A stretch of DNA of 50,472 nt from Thioalkalivibrio paradoxus (GTDB lineage: Bacteria; Pseudomonadota; Gammaproteobacteria; Ectothiorhodospirales; Ectothiorhodospiraceae), in NCBI GenBank assembly GCA_011390565.1, contig JAABSC010000013.1, positions 1-50,472 on the forward strand, in the 5' to 3' direction. Every line of letters starts with the position of its first letter. Positions within the stretch are counted from its first letter, which is position 1. This document shows, piece by piece, positions 19,883 to 27,429 of this stretch. The notes under the pieces are model-generated. The model was not told where the DNA came from and made no database searches. It worked only from the letters and a program-made list of their open reading frames with translations. The position numbers and the translations under genes were made by a program.

Positions 19883-20445
19883 TAGGTTCTCGCCGCGGCC
19901 AAAAAGTCTCCCGCGGGAAGGTCTTCCTGCCGCGCTCCCTGCGACGGGTAGCCACTCGATTTCCGGAACCGCGGCTGCGACGCCTTTGGGTCGTCGCCAT
20001 TCGCTGGGACGGTTGGCAGAGATGCCCTGAAGGCGCGCGAGGCAGGCACGGCCGGGACCAGCGCCTCCATCACCAGGTGCCAGACCTGCGACGCGTGGTT
20101 TGTGCCCGGCACCGGCCCTGTGATCGTGAGCTGTTCGGTCCCTGCCTGTCCCAGGAGCAGCAGACTGATCCGCCGCTTCGCCCCGCCCGCGCGGCTGACC
20201 GCACGGGCTTCCACAAGCCGGTCAAGCGCGATTTCAACCAGATTGTCCTGGCCCTTGAGCTTGAGATTGCCGCCGGAACGTCGGCAATACACGGAGTCGG
20301 CTCGGAGCAGGACCCTGCCGGTACCGTGGGTGAGGCAGATATCCACCGGGATCTGCTGCTCTTCGATGACTTCGAGCACAGCCGGAACTTCGCTCAATGC
20401 CACAGACCAGTTCGCCCCGTCGGAGAGTGCGCGTCGAATCTCCAT
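19882..20445 (-). CDS. HutX/HmuS-like haem-utilisation protein (divergent)
   Basis: A 187-residue cytoplasmic protein. The segment from about residue 35 (PVDICLTHGTGRVLLRADSV), followed by GGNLKLKGQDNLVEIALDRL and VEARAVSR, has the order of elements seen in one half of HmuS/ChuX/HutX proteins: N/H-G-x-V, a short strand, a G-x-L-x-L/V region, an H/E-I/L-x-x-D-x-I/L-V-E-A strand, then a terminal L-x-x-L-x-x-x-G-x strand. The match is distant. ATG 20445 has AGGAGGG six bases upstream and overlaps the stop of a 51-residue ORF (TAATG). The C-terminal 50 residues are basic and low complexity. HemP and Fur-box neighbours support a haem or iron role. Confidence 0.6.
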   Translation of the reverse strand: MEIRRALSDGANWSVALSEVPAVLEVIEEQQIPVDICLTHGTGRVLLRADSVYCRRSGGNLKLKGQDNLVEIALDRLVEARAVSRAGGAKRRISLLLLGQAGTEQLTITGPVPGTNHASQVWHLVMEALVPAVPASRAFRASLPTVPANGDDPKASQPRFRKSSGYPSQGARQEDLPAGDFLAAART

Positions 20446-20600
20446 TACCGGCCCTCCTGACACACGAAAGGCGTTGCACACGCCGGACGATCTCCGCGAG
20501 AACACGGAATCGACCGAACCGAAGGACTCAGAGCCGATCGGCTCTTGAAAGTGGACGGAAACTGAAGGACAGGATCAACGCAAACGCCTTTGCTGCACAT
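20445..20600 (-). CDS. 51-residue small ORF, coupled leader of the HutX-like gene
   Basis: From ATG 20600 a 51-residue frame runs MCSKGVCVDPVLQFPSTFKS to a C-terminal CATPFVCQEGR, with five cysteines. It has a textbook ribosome site, AAGGAG, five to six bases before the ATG, and its TAA (20447-20445) overlaps the ATG of the downstream gene by one base. That arrangement strongly suggests translation and coupling. No family is recognised and there is no signal or membrane helix. It could be a small regulatory or metal-binding peptide, or a leader whose translation controls the next gene. Confidence 0.55.
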   Translation of the reverse strand: MCSKGVCVDPVLQFPSTFKSRSALSPSVRSIPCSRGDRPACATPFVCQEGR

Positions 20601-20715
20601 GGAATCTCCTTATGCTTGGCCGTAAGGATCACGTGGCTGGCGGTGCGGTCACCGGCGATTCCCGGGGTCCGCTGGCTGGCTGGTGGACAGGAAGCGCAAC
20701 ATCCGCGCCTCATTT

Positions 20716-20734
20716 AATGCGAATGATTCCTATT
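20716..20734. promoter_or_regulatory. Fur box
   Basis: AATGCGAATGATTCCTATT matches the common proteobacterial Fur-box form AATGAGAATGATTCTCATT at 16 of 19 positions. It lies 116 bases upstream of the 51-residue ORF on the minus strand and about 400 bases upstream of the HMA-like gene on the plus strand. Iron-dependent repression of the haem locus is the natural inference. Confidence 0.65.
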
Positions 20735-21032
20735 CCTGTATATCTTGTCAAGTCTGCGCGGGCGAGGTTGCCACGGGTGTCCGCCGGGTTCGGGAGTCGA
20801 TGCCGGGTCTCGGGCGGGGCATCGAGTCCGCCGCCACCGAAGCGATGGCTGACTCGGCGGCGCCCAAGCCACGGAAAACGGTATGAAGGAGTGTCGGCCC
20901 GCAAGAGCCCCGCGTGGCACACTGCCCGCAAACGCGCGAAGAAAGCGGTCGAGCCAGCGAAGCCTGAAAACCCGGGCCCGGCCCTTCACGGTGCTGCCGA
21001 TCATCGTCTCCACTTCCCGAACCCCCAATTGA

Positions 21033-21051
21033 TTACTATTGCGAATAGTAA
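21033..21051. promoter_or_regulatory. Perfect 8-3-8 palindrome, operator candidate
   Basis: TTACTATTGCGAATAGTAA has perfect 8-base arms around GCG. A second partial copy, TCGCAATAGTATTT, follows at 21055-21068. It lies about 90 bases upstream of the HMA-like/hemP/DUF2325 genes, in an AT-rich patch, where a promoter operator is expected. It could be a second Fur-like site or bind another repressor. Confidence 0.55.
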
Positions 21052-21140
21052 CGAGTCGCAATAGTATTTAGGAAAGCACTGGAGGAACCCGGAAAGGTCC
21101 GTCGCCCTTCCGTTGTCATCAGGCTGAATGGAGACATCGC

Positions 21141-21362
21141 ATGAATGAATTCCTGCATCACGTTCCCGGGCGCGTCCGTATTCGGGCTCGCCTGTTCCGA
21201 AGCGAATCCCGTGAACGTTCGCAAGCATTTCGCCCCATACGGCTGCCTCTTGCCACGGTGCCACGCCCCATCGCTGCCGAGATCGGAAAGGTGGCTTTCA
21301 ACATGCTGGTCAACAAGGGCGTGAGCTATTCCCTGTCCACGCTGCTGCGGACCCGATTCTGA
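21141..21362 (+). CDS. HMA_2-like heavy-metal-associated protein, internally shortened
   Basis: A 73-residue protein with the two ends of a known family but without its middle. The N-terminus MNEFLHHVPGRVRIRARLF matches HMA_2-type proteins, which start HHVPGRLRVR. The C-terminus IGKVAFNMLVNKGVSYSLST is the characteristic end of the same proteins. The intervening ferredoxin-like metal-binding core of some 35-40 residues is missing in frame. A GGAGA ribosome site six bases before ATG 21141 supports expression. It is upstream of hemP by 12 bases, probably in one operon. Function is unknown; the short form may be a fold of its own or a deletion relic still translated. Confidence 0.7.
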   Translation: MNEFLHHVPGRVRIRARLFRSESRERSQAFRPIRLPLATVPRPIAAEIGKVAFNMLVNKGVSYSLSTLLRTRF

Positions 21363-21374
21363 TTCATTCGAGCG

Positions 21375-21566
21375 ATGCGACCCGAAACCAAACACAGTGC
21401 CCAGCACCTTGACGATTCGTCGGCGGCCCGGAAGGAAAACACGCGTCTTGGAGCGATCGACAGCCGGACCCTTTTCCGTAACGAGGACGTTGTTCACATC
21501 GACCACCAGGGGTTTACCTACACCTTGCGCAAGACACGCAACGGCAAGCTTATTCTGACCAAATAA
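21375..21566 (+). CDS. hemP: Hemin uptake protein HemP
   Basis: A 63-residue HemP-family protein. The C-terminal half carries the family signature: DSRTLFRNEDVVHIDHQG then FTYTLRKTRNGKLILTK at the very end. HemP is a small cytoplasmic factor linked to haem uptake; in some proteobacteria it acts as a transcriptional activator of haem-receptor genes and is Fur-repressed. The upstream palindrome at 21033 and Fur box at 20716 fit this. It lies between the HMA-like gene and the DUF2325 gene in the same direction, an arrangement I associate with proteobacterial iron loci. Confidence 0.88.
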   Translation: MRPETKHSAQHLDDSSAARKENTRLGAIDSRTLFRNEDVVHIDHQGFTYTLRKTRNGKLILTK

Positions 21567-21581
21567 GGGGTTCGACAGGCA

Positions 21582-23000
21582 ATGTGCAGCAGCGTCGATC
21601 ATGGGGAACACAACCCGGTGCCCATGGTGCTCCTGCGAAATCCGCAGGACGGGGAACACCCGGCGCTGCACGGCTTTGCGCTGGATTCCGGGAGCACCCA
21701 CCCACGGGAAGGGACGAAACCCCCTGCCCGCAGGAGCCGCAAGCTCTGGGAACTGAAACGGACGCTTCACTGCCCTGTGATCGGCACCTGCCTCGAGATC
21801 GAGACCTGGCGACGCCTGGCCCGGGCACGGGGTTTTGCCGTGGAGGAGATGAGCGACTACGCGGTGCATATCCACTTCGTTGGCGCGTGCAGCGAGCGCA
21901 ACGCATCATCGCTCGCGGCTCAGAAGGCCCTGGACCGGACCCACCAGCGTCCTTTGCGGCGCTTCGCCCGGGCTCGATCACGGGAAGACCTGGAGGCGCT
22001 TTGGCAGCAGATCCTCGAAGCGGGCGAAGTGCCCGGGGGGTTCTGGGCGTTGGTCACGCACCCCTTGTGCGACCCCGACCTGACCAATCGAGCCTACGAA
22101 GACATCCATATGCTTTCGCACCAGATCGGTGCCGGGCAGCGCGCGGACCTGAAAAAACTGCAGGGCACCCGGGTCGCGCTTGAACGGCTCCGAAAGGAAT
22201 CGAGCGAACAGCTGCACCGGCATCAACAGTCCCTGGATAACCGGGATCGGCGACTGGAAGAACTGACCAAACAGCTGGCCGCCACCCAGGAGCGCTTGCG
22301 CGATGCCAGGGCGCGTCAAGCGGACCTCGCGACCCGCCTCGCACAGCTCGAAGACACGCGACTGGAAGCGCGCCTTGCCGCCAGCGAAAGGCGTGCGCAC
22401 ACGGCCGAGCACAAGGCCGAGGGGTTACGTTCGGAGGTCAGGACATGGAAGGCGGCATGCGAACAGGCCAACGATCGAGCCGATGCCTGGGAGCGGAATT
22501 TTCTGGAGCAATCCGCGCAACTCGAGGCACTGGAACGGCTGCTGCTCCCCAACGCCTCCCCATGCAACGGCTGCACGGCCGCGGATTCCCTCCACTGCCC
22601 GAATCTGTGCGGCCGGCGGATCCTGTGCGTCGGTGGTCGCGGACACGTAATCGAGCATTACCGCGAAATCGTCGCCCGGTGCAACGGCGAATTTGATCAC
22701 CACGACGGTGGCATCGAAGACAAGCCCCAACGGCTGAATGCGATGCTTTCCTCGGCTGATGTCGTGATCTGCACCATCGACAACGTCAGCCACGATGCCT
22801 ACAAGCGGTCCAAACGCTTCTGCAAGCGATCCGCAAAGCCCTGCGTACTGCTGCGCTCCTCCGGCGTGTCGACCTTCGCTCGCGCCCTGGAACAGGTCGT
22901 GAGCCACAACCGCGACCAGCCACACGACCGGGCCTCCGGATCACACGAGCCCATCCGGCCGGTCGTGCTTCTGGAAGATCCCGCGTCGCCTCAGGGCTGA
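21582..23000 (+). CDS. DUF2325 coiled-coil protein
   Basis: A 472-residue protein in three parts. Residues 50-200 are a globular N-terminal domain (LHCPVIGTCLEIETWRRLAR). Residues about 200-330 form a long coiled coil rich in Arg, Glu, Gln and Leu (RRLEELTKQLAATQERLRDA). The C-terminal 110 residues are DUF2325: ILCVGGRGHVIEHYREIV, then GGIEDKPQRLNAMLSSADVV, and AYKRSKRFCKRSAKPCVLLR. A cysteine cluster just before it (CNGC, HCPNLCG) could bind a metal. DUF2325 proteins are frequent partners of HemP in proteobacteria but have no proven activity. It starts 15 bases after hemP. Confidence 0.88.
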   Translation: MCSSVDHGEHNPVPMVLLRNPQDGEHPALHGFALDSGSTHPREGTKPPARRSRKLWELKRTLHCPVIGTCLEIETWRRLARARGFAVEEMSDYAVHIHFVGACSERNASSLAAQKALDRTHQRPLRRFARARSREDLEALWQQILEAGEVPGGFWALVTHPLCDPDLTNRAYEDIHMLSHQIGAGQRADLKKLQGTRVALERLRKESSEQLHRHQQSLDNRDRRLEELTKQLAATQERLRDARARQADLATRLAQLEDTRLEARLAASERRAHTAEHKAEGLRSEVRTWKAACEQANDRADAWERNFLEQSAQLEALERLLLPNASPCNGCTAADSLHCPNLCGRRILCVGGRGHVIEHYREIVARCNGEFDHHDGGIEDKPQRLNAMLSSADVVICTIDNVSHDAYKRSKRFCKRSAKPCVLLRSSGVSTFARALEQVVSHNRDQPHDRASGSHEPIRPVVLLEDPASPQG

Positions 23001-23014
23001 AGTCCACACTGCCA

Positions 23015-23635
23015 GTGGAACCCACCCTCTCCGCATCGTTGCTCGGTGGTCTGGCCGCCACCGCAACGACCTTTGTCTTGATTTTCCTGGCCGAGATCGG
23101 CGACAAGAGCCAACTCGTGTGCATGACACTCGCGTCACGACGCCGCCATCAGCCGGTGTTCTGGGGTGCCGTCAGCGCCTTCATGGTGCTCAATCTGCTC
23201 GCGGTCGTGTTCGGCGCGGCGCTGGCGCTTTGGCTGCCGGAGCGATTCATTGCTGCGGTGGTCGCCGTGCTCTTCGCGGTGTTCGGTGTGCTATCGCTGC
23301 GCGCGGGCGCGGGCTCGGACGAGGACTGCGGGGACGTCACGCCACGAAGCGGCCACAGCATTTTTGCGACCACGTTCATGCTGCTGTTCTTCGCCGAAAT
23401 GGGCGACAAGACCCAACTGGCGGTGGCCGGGCTGGCGGGCACGTTCCCGCCGATCCCCGTATGGATCGGTGCAACCCTGGCGCTGGGCGCCACATCGGCG
23501 CTCGGAATCCTGGTCGGGAGCACGCTGTTGCGGCGCGTTCCCCTGCGTCGACTGCATCAACTGAGCGGCGTCCTCTTTCTCGCCATCGCAACCCTGGCAC
23601 TCTCCCGGGCGCTATGCCCCGGAACCGGGGTCTGA
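23015..23635 (+). CDS. TMEM165/GDT1-family cation transporter
   Basis: A 206-residue inner-membrane protein of the UPF0016/GDT1 family, Mn2+/Ca2+:H+ exchangers. The duplicated signature E-x-G-D-K-S/T is present twice: FLAEIGDKSQL near residue 25 and FFAEMGDKTQL near 127, each in the first helix of a three-helix repeat. Six to seven membrane helices are apparent. The start is GTG 23015, 14 bases after the DUF2325 stop, so it likely shares that transcript. The final codons (ACC GGG GTC TGA) lie in a degenerate REP palindrome, so the C-terminus appears to have been set by repeat insertion. Confidence 0.88.
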   Translation: MEPTLSASLLGGLAATATTFVLIFLAEIGDKSQLVCMTLASRRRHQPVFWGAVSAFMVLNLLAVVFGAALALWLPERFIAAVVAVLFAVFGVLSLRAGAGSDEDCGDVTPRSGHSIFATTFMLLFFAEMGDKTQLAVAGLAGTFPPIPVWIGATLALGATSALGILVGSTLLRRVPLRRLHQLSGVLFLAIATLALSRALCPGTGV

Positions 23636-23720
23636 TGCCTGGAAACGGGGTCTGATCCCTGGTGCTGTGCCCGAAACCGGGGTCAGACCCCTTTTGAGGG
23701 AAAAACCGGGGTCTGACCCC
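23627..23720. repeat. REP palindrome cluster A (4 copies, two degenerate)
   Basis: Two perfect 13-base copies occur at 23679-23691 (GGGGTCAGACCCC) and 23708-23720 (GGGGTCTGACCCC, the inverse). Two decayed copies start at 23627 and 23647 (GGGGTCTGAT). Each is preceded by A/C-rich AAACC. They separate the GDT1 gene from rubredoxin. Confidence 0.9.
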
Positions 23721-23879
23721 TTGCGTTGCCTGGCGTTGGAAGGCGATTCGGCGTTGGCGGTTCCGTGTTTCCAGCGTTACTATTGCGCGGATCTTTGATC
23801 GATCCGGCGGCACGGTTTTTCCCTCTGTTCGGCGACGGCATCAGCCGGGACGCCTCACCTTTTTCATCGAGAGCGGTAC

Positions 23880-24047
23880 ATGAACACGTACGAGTGCAAC
23901 ACCTGCGGCTTTCTGTACGACGAACGCGAAGGCTTGCCGGATGAGGGCATCCCGCCGGGAACGCGTTGGGAAGATATCCCGGACGATTGGGTATGCCCCG
24001 AATGCGGTGCCGGCAAGGCGGACTTCACCCCCGTCGATTTCGGCTGA
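23880..24047 (+). CDS. Rubredoxin
   Basis: A 55-residue rubredoxin: [20 protein letters not shown], with the iron ligands Cys6, Cys9, Cys39 and Cys42 in CNTCG and CPECG, and the conserved [17 protein letters not shown] loop. Such rubredoxins carry one electron at a tetrahedral FeS4 site, to alkane hydroxylases, desaturases or peroxide/oxygen-detoxifying enzymes. ATG 23880 follows GAGAGCG. It ends 16 bases from the convergent fatty-acid desaturase, a possible but unproven partner. The gene is easily missed because of its length. Confidence 0.95.
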   Translation: MNTYECNTCGFLYDEREGLPDEGIPPGTRWEDIPDDWVCPECGAGKADFTPVDFG

Positions 24048-24063
24048 CGCCAGCCTCAACCCC

Positions 24064-25077
24064 TCAGATCGGGGTCAGAAAGGACACGGCGTCGGCGCCA
24101 ACCGCCTCGCCCTGACGCAGACGGTCGCGAAACCGCTCGGGATCCGCAGTGTCACCCATCACGCGCGAGACGCGGTGCCGGTGGTACGCCGCCCACTGTT
24201 CGGAGGCGCCGAGCACCTGGGAGTAATCCGCGGGAAACAATTCCCGGTGCAGGGTCGGCAGACGGTACCAAGGCACCGTCGGTTTGGCGTGGTGGGCGTT
24301 GTGATAACCGAAGTTCAGGGTCCAGAGGTTGAGCCAAGGCCACTTCATCGACACGGGATTCGAGAAGGTATGCGCCTGCTCGTAGGCCGTGTCTCCGCGG
24401 CGGGTCGCGTCTCCGCCCGTTTCCAGCGTGTAGCTGAGTTCGTAGTTGTGCTGGAAGGAGTCCATGAATCTCAGCACGTGCAGCATCAGCAGCCAGGCGA
24501 CCACGTAGAGCAGCGCCGCGAGCGGGTTCCAGACCAGCACCGCCAGGAAGATCGTTCCGCGTATCGCCAGTACGCCCAGCACGCGGCCACGCAGGTGGCG
24601 CCGGTTCTCCCAGACAAACGGCAACAGGATCTGGGTCCAGTGCATCATCACCGGTAGTGCCGGCACGTAGGCCCACTCCAGGGTCTCGATAACCCGCCGC
24701 AGCAGCGGATGACGCTGCAGGAAGGCGACGTGATCGAATGCGATGACGTCGGCATTGTCGACGTGGTGCCGCATGTGCTTCGCCCGGATGTCCTCGAACC
24801 GGGCGTAGGCGCTGGCCGCAATCCAGTTCAGAACCCGTCCTAGGCGCGCGTTGTGTTCGTTGCGCCGGAACAGGGTGTTGTGCCCGCATTCATGCAACAG
24901 GTACGCGGCGATCACCATCGCGTGCGCGGTGAGCAGCGTTCCCACCAGCAGCCAGACGGGGTTCGCCGCGAACAGCAGCAGGCCGAGGCCGCCGAAATAG
25001 CCGCCAAACACGTAGCCGGTGACGGCGATCAGCGGCCAGAAACCGCCACGATCGCGCAACAGGGATGGGCTGTCCAT
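24064..25077 (-). CDS. Membrane fatty-acid desaturase/hydroxylase
   Basis: A 337-residue integral-membrane di-iron enzyme. The three histidine boxes are HECGH (62-66), HMRHH (101-105) and HNAHH (259-263); a further FQHNYE is at 208-213. Four to six membrane helices are spread between residues 14-60 and 165-205. The N-E-L-S-Y-T and EQAHTFSN region marks the acyl-lipid or fatty-acid desaturase superfamily (PF00487), not the carotenoid ketolase branch. ATG 25077 has GGAGGAG eight bases upstream. Rubredoxin, encoded convergently, is a plausible electron donor. Substrate is unknown. Confidence 0.85.
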   Translation of the reverse strand: MDSPSLLRDRGGFWPLIAVTGYVFGGYFGGLGLLLFAANPVWLLVGTLLTAHAMVIAAYLLHECGHNTLFRRNEHNARLGRVLNWIAASAYARFEDIRAKHMRHHVDNADVIAFDHVAFLQRHPLLRRVIETLEWAYVPALPVMMHWTQILLPFVWENRRHLRGRVLGVLAIRGTIFLAVLVWNPLAALLYVVAWLLMLHVLRFMDSFQHNYELSYTLETGGDATRRGDTAYEQAHTFSNPVSMKWPWLNLWTLNFGYHNAHHAKPTVPWYRLPTLHRELFPADYSQVLGASEQWAAYHRHRVSRVMGDTADPERFRDRLRQGEAVGADAVSFLTPI

Positions 25078-25118
25078 CGAAGTGTCTCCTCCAACTCTTC
25101 TCGATAAGGGCCGGGAAT

Positions 25119-26003
25119 TCAGGCGCCGGCCGTGCGCCAGGGGGCCACATTCTCGTCGAACGAGTTCCGGTACCAGCGCGCGAAATGATGGCGCTCGACA
25201 CCCGCGACCCATTGGTTGATTTCCCACAGGTCGGCGACCGGTTCCCGCGTGAAGGGCAGCTCGTGCAGGTACCCGTCAGGCCCGAACTCGGGGGTCATCG
25301 TCGTGCGCTCGGCTCCGGCAAGGCCCTGTGCCTCCCAGAACACCTCCCAGCAGCGCTGGTGGCTGGCCAAAGCGTCGGCGTATTCGGGTGCCGCGGGGTG
25401 CGGAACCTGGGGTCCCTGGTCATAGCCGACGCGTGCGTGGATGTGCCGTACGTTCCCCGCGATGGCCTGCAGCGTGGGCATCTCGGTATCCATCAAGCGT
25501 TCCGCCACGACGCACCAGTGGCTGAGATCCGCGGTCAGACCGATTTCCGGCAACTCGCGCACGACCTGCTCGCAGCGCCAGGGATTGAACAGGCAGCGGC
25601 TGCGGTGGGTTTCGAAGCAGAGGTCGAGACCAAGCTTCTCCGCCCGCTCCATCCCGGCTTCGAAGAAGCGCAGCATCTCGGCGTCGGACCAGGCGTCGAG
25701 CCCGCCGATGCAGTTGACCCGAACCGGACCCAACGCCGCACAGGCGTCGAGCTTCGCGAACAGATCGGCGAGATGATCCTCGAGACCCAGCTCCCGCCTG
25801 GGAACATAGCCGCCACCGGTGGCGATCTCGGCAATCCAGGCCAGATGCAGGCGATCGAGCACCTTTTCCAGCTCGCGCCGGTCGCCGGGGGTGTCCGGGA
25901 CCGGGCACTCGATGCCGTCGAAACCCGCCGACTCCGCCTCCATGGCAAACTCGGTCAGGCTTCCCTTCGCACCCCAGCGCGTTCTGAATAGCAAGAGTTC
26001 CAC
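25119..26003 (-). CDS. Sugar-phosphate isomerase/epimerase-like TIM-barrel protein
   Basis: A 294-residue AP-endonuclease-2/xylose-isomerase-like TIM barrel. Metal-ligand-bearing strands are visible: GFDGIECPVP (Glu), LDLCFETHRSRCL (Glu, His), LTADLSHWCVV (Asp, His), and GNVRHIHARVGYDQG (His-x-His-x-R), with the final Glu in MTPEFGPDGYL. The active-site set is complete, so it is probably an active isomerase, epimerase or dehydratase on a small polyol or sugar acid. GTG 26003 is preceded by AAGGAGG, a near-ideal ribosome site that overlaps the first operator palindrome upstream. The gene is divergent from a MarR-like regulator that may control it. Confidence 0.85.
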   Translation of the reverse strand: MELLLFRTRWGAKGSLTEFAMEAESAGFDGIECPVPDTPGDRRELEKVLDRLHLAWIAEIATGGGYVPRRELGLEDHLADLFAKLDACAALGPVRVNCIGGLDAWSDAEMLRFFEAGMERAEKLGLDLCFETHRSRCLFNPWRCEQVVRELPEIGLTADLSHWCVVAERLMDTEMPTLQAIAGNVRHIHARVGYDQGPQVPHPAAPEYADALASHQRCWEVFWEAQGLAGAERTTMTPEFGPDGYLHELPFTREPVADLWEINQWVAGVERHHFARWYRNSFDENVAPWRTAGA

Positions 26004-26013
26004 GGTACCTCCT

Positions 26014-26037
26014 TTTGCATGCAAATTTACATGCAAT
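26014..26037. promoter_or_regulatory. Paired operator palindromes upstream of TIM-barrel and MarR-like genes
   Basis: TTTGCATGCAAA (26014-26025) is a perfect 12-base palindrome, immediately followed by TTTACATGCAAT (26026-26037). They occupy the 5' leader of the TIM-barrel gene, about 10 bases from its GTG, and are 130 bases upstream of the regulator. A third copy is at 29396. The pattern suits a dimeric winged-helix regulator, most simply the adjacent MarR-like protein. Confidence 0.65.
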
Positions 26038-26170
26038 ATTGCGTTCGTCAAGCATCCACGAAAGAAACGGGCGCAATCGCCGCCCGCACCGGATCCGGCG
26101 ACCCACCCTGCGCGCCCGAGGGTGGTGGTATCCTCTGGAAACGCCGTCCTGGACCGGACTCGATCCCGAT

Positions 26171-26566
26171 ATGCCACGCCGCCATTCCACCGCACGCCGC
26201 ACGAGCTTCGTTCTGGCTCTCCACGAGATCGATCGCTTCTGGGGCGAGGTCCTGCACGACGAGGCCTACTACGACCTCAACTACTCGGATCTTTTCACCC
26301 GCATGTGGCTGGCCCGGGACAAGGCGCTGAAAAAGACCCATCTCTACGCCTTCATGCCGCGGGTGAGCCATCGCACCGCGGTCAAGTACGTCCAGCGCGC
26401 GATCGCGGCCGGCCTGCTGACGGAAAACCCCGATCCGACGGATGGGCGTTCCAAGCGGGTTGCGCTGTCCGCTGAACTGACCCGGAACATCGAGGCTTTC
26501 ATCGATCACGCGCTGACGACGTTCGAGTCCGGCCCGTTCGGCCGTGGCTCGAACAAGGGCGGTTGA
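26171..26566 (+). CDS. MarR-like winged-helix transcriptional regulator
   Basis: A 131-residue protein with a predicted winged helix. The recognition segment is MPRVSHRTAVKYVQRAIAAG (helix-turn-helix) followed by the wing LTENPDPTDGRSKRVALS, where the DGRSK motif is that of MarR/PadR-type wings. The terminal helix is IEAFIDHALTTFES, a likely dimer arm. The first 25 residues are basic. ATG 26171 is the first clean start; the ribosome site is weak. It is divergent from the TIM-barrel gene and convergent with the ABC importer. Effector is unknown. Confidence 0.8.
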   Translation: MPRRHSTARRTSFVLALHEIDRFWGEVLHDEAYYDLNYSDLFTRMWLARDKALKKTHLYAFMPRVSHRTAVKYVQRAIAAGLLTENPDPTDGRSKRVALSAELTRNIEAFIDHALTTFESGPFGRGSNKGG

Positions 26567-26592
26567 GAGGCACACCACGCGCAAGCCGCCGT

Positions 26593-27429
26593 TCAGGCCG
26601 TCTGCGCGCGGGCCGCGGCACCCTCTTCCCGCATCATCTGCAGAATCCGCGATTCCATGACCCCGTAATCGGGAATGGCCTTCAGGGCGGCCTTGTCGAG
26701 GCGGCGCTCGTCACCGCCAAAGGTGGGTTCGATCAGTTCCCGCACCCGCCCGGGTCCGTGGCTGAAGAACGCGATGCGGTCGCCCATGAAGATCGCTTCC
26801 TCGATGTCGTGCGTCACCATCAGCACGGTCATGCGCTCCTTGTGCACAATGCCAAGCACCAGTTCCTGCATCTGCCAGCGCGTCTCCGGGTCCAGTGCGC
26901 CAAAGGGCTCGTCCATCAACAGGATATCGGGCTGGTTCGCCAACGCGCGGGCGATCGCCACGCGCTGGCGCATGCCGCCGGAAAGCTCGTCGGGATAGGC
27001 CTTGCGGAAGGGCGCAAGACCGATACGCTCCAGGAAATAGTCGACGACGCCGCCATGGCGACCGGTGGCGGAGCTGTTGATGCGCAGACCGTAGGCCACG
27101 TTCTCTTCGACCGTCAGCCAGGGAAACGAGGTATACGTCTGGAACACCATGCCGCGGTCGCGCCCGGGGCCGGTGACCTCGCGTCCGGACACCGTGATGC
27201 GCCCCTCGCTGATGGTCTCCAGTCCCGCCACCATGCGCAGCAGGGTCGACTTGCCGCAGCCCGACGGCCCGAGCAGGACCCCGACGCCACCGCGCGACAG
27301 GTCGAAGGAGACCGAGTCCAGCGCGAGCCGCGGGGGCGCGTTGCGGCGGTTTCCGGAATACCGCTTGCTGACGGATTCGACGTGCAGCTCGCCGAACTCC
27401 GCCGACACCGGCGGCTCAGGGCGCGACAC
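26593..27429 (-). CDS. ABC importer ATP-binding protein (nitrate/sulfonate/taurine type), system 1
   Basis: A 278-residue ATPase. Walker A is LGPSGCGKSTLLRMVAGL, the Q-loop is GMVFQTYTSFPWLTV, the ABC signature LSGGMRQRVAIARAL, Walker B ILLMDEPFGALD, and the switch His is in LMVTHDIEEAIFMGD. The FPWLTV after the Q-loop is typical of SsuB/TauB/NrtD proteins. GTG 27429 would overlap the binding-protein stop by 14 bases; ATG 27456 is an alternative and gives a longer, less convincing start. It is the last gene of a permease, binding-protein, ATPase operon. Confidence 0.9.
   Translation of the reverse strand: MSRPEPPVSAEFGELHVESVSKRYSGNRRNAPPRLALDSVSFDLSRGGVGVLLGPSGCGKSTLLRMVAGLETISEGRITVSGREVTGPGRDRGMVFQTYTSFPWLTVEENVAYGLRINSSATGRHGGVVDYFLERIGLAPFRKAYPDELSGGMRQRVAIARALANQPDILLMDEPFGALDPETRWQMQELVLGIVHKERMTVLMVTHDIEEAIFMGDRIAFFSHGPGRVRELIEPTFGGDERRLDKAALKAIPDYGVMESRILQMMREEGAAARAQTA

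Noticed and set aside
20612..21064. A 150-residue frame between the divergent haem genes
   Set aside because: It has no ribosome site or similarity and runs through the Fur box and the operator palindrome.
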